Source of the DNA: Saprospirales bacterium
GTDB taxonomy: Bacteria > Bacteroidota > Bacteroidia > Chitinophagales > Saprospiraceae
DNA length: 64,000 nt
Assembly (NCBI GenBank): GCA_007695035.1
Contig: REEO01000056.1
Location: 62,001-126,000 of the forward strand
Direction of reading: 5' to 3'
Shown here: positions 63,914 to 64,000 of the stretch, piece by piece
How the letters are laid out: each line of letters begins with the position of its first letter
Numbering within the stretch: position 1 is the first letter of the stretch
The notes under the pieces: generated by a model
The model's input: the letters and a program-made list of their open reading frames with translations, nothing else
The model's database searches: none
What the model was told of the DNA's origin: nothing
Program-made: the position numbers and the translations under genes

Positions 63914-64000
63914 TGCGTAATGCCGGAGCGTAATGATTCTTTCAAAATGTGTTGTTCCGATAACAATGGGAAATAATTTATTGCATCAATCAAAGTTTCC

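Noticed and set aside
1-64000. CRISPR arrays, insertion sequences, prophage genes and rRNA
   Set aside because: Looked for regular direct repeats, transposase or phage structural motifs and rRNA-like stretches; none recognised by eye. A computed search could still find short or degenerate copies.

Overview
The window looks like a chromosome segment from a member of the Bacteroidota. Three kinds of evidence support this: two secreted proteins with type IX secretion C-terminal sorting domains (one gliding-motility type B, one type A), promoters of the Bacteroidota form (a TTG element about 19-23 nt upstream of TAnnTTTG), and gene starts that mostly lack Shine-Dalgarno sequences. The mix of families (DUF4837 lipoprotein, ACR3 arsenite pump, fused ADP-forming acyl-CoA synthetase, AbgT transporter, serpin, PagL-like deacylase) would suit a free-living aquatic lineage such as Saprospiria, but I cannot fix the class from sequence alone. 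I see no rRNA, tRNA, CRISPR array, prophage or insertion sequence.

Layout. 0-11 kb: a cut-off DUF4175-type membrane protein, a vanadium haloperoxidase-like lipoprotein, a small lipoprotein, a stress cluster (release-factor-like protein, tandem universal stress protein, CBS pair, PsiE-like membrane protein), and a 1244-residue type IX-secreted adhesin-like protein. 11-18.7 kb: release factor 1, a CoA-binding protein, a fatty-acid-type SDR, an arsC-ACR3 arsenic pair, an ADP-forming acyl-CoA synthetase and a DUF4837 lipoprotein. 19-31.5 kb: MoxR ATPase, NAD-dependent DNA ligase, an acyltransferase, an ECF sigma / membrane protein / Spy-like periplasmic protein cluster, a TPR protein, RecA, a serpin, two duplicated DUF4168 proteins and a YitT transporter. 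31.8-47 kb: SDR, ClpS-Aat (N-degron recognition), desaturase, YgjP-type metalloprotease, M43 protease, PagL-like deacylase plus DUF2807 lipoprotein, a TonB-dependent receptor broken by one stop codon, an AbgT transporter, an alkyltransferase-like protein and heme A synthase.

48.2-56 kb is the most interesting part. A 545-bp AT-rich gene-free stretch carries at least seven DnaA-box-like 9-mers in both orientations and is a good oriC candidate. It is followed by an unbroken run of eight co-oriented genes (D-aminoacyl-tRNA deacylase, MazG, SpoIIE phosphatase, TM2-TPR, CBS, NAD kinase, cyclase, membrane protein). Then come two parS-like palindromes, at 54852-54869 and 55801-55828, which bracket one orphan gene of a degenerate GHMP-kinase-like type. 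This reads as an origin plus centromere region, with no parAB in view.

56-64 kb: a decayed alpha/beta hydrolase pseudogene, an OmpA-family envelope protein, a glutaryl-CoA dehydrogenase-like enzyme, a gene-free patch with a perfect 26-bp palindrome, a membrane PH-like protein, a pncB-pncA NAD salvage pair and a rhodanese-domain protein. NAD kinase, NAD-dependent ligase and pncB-pncA together give this window a noticeable share of NAD metabolism, though they are not one operon.
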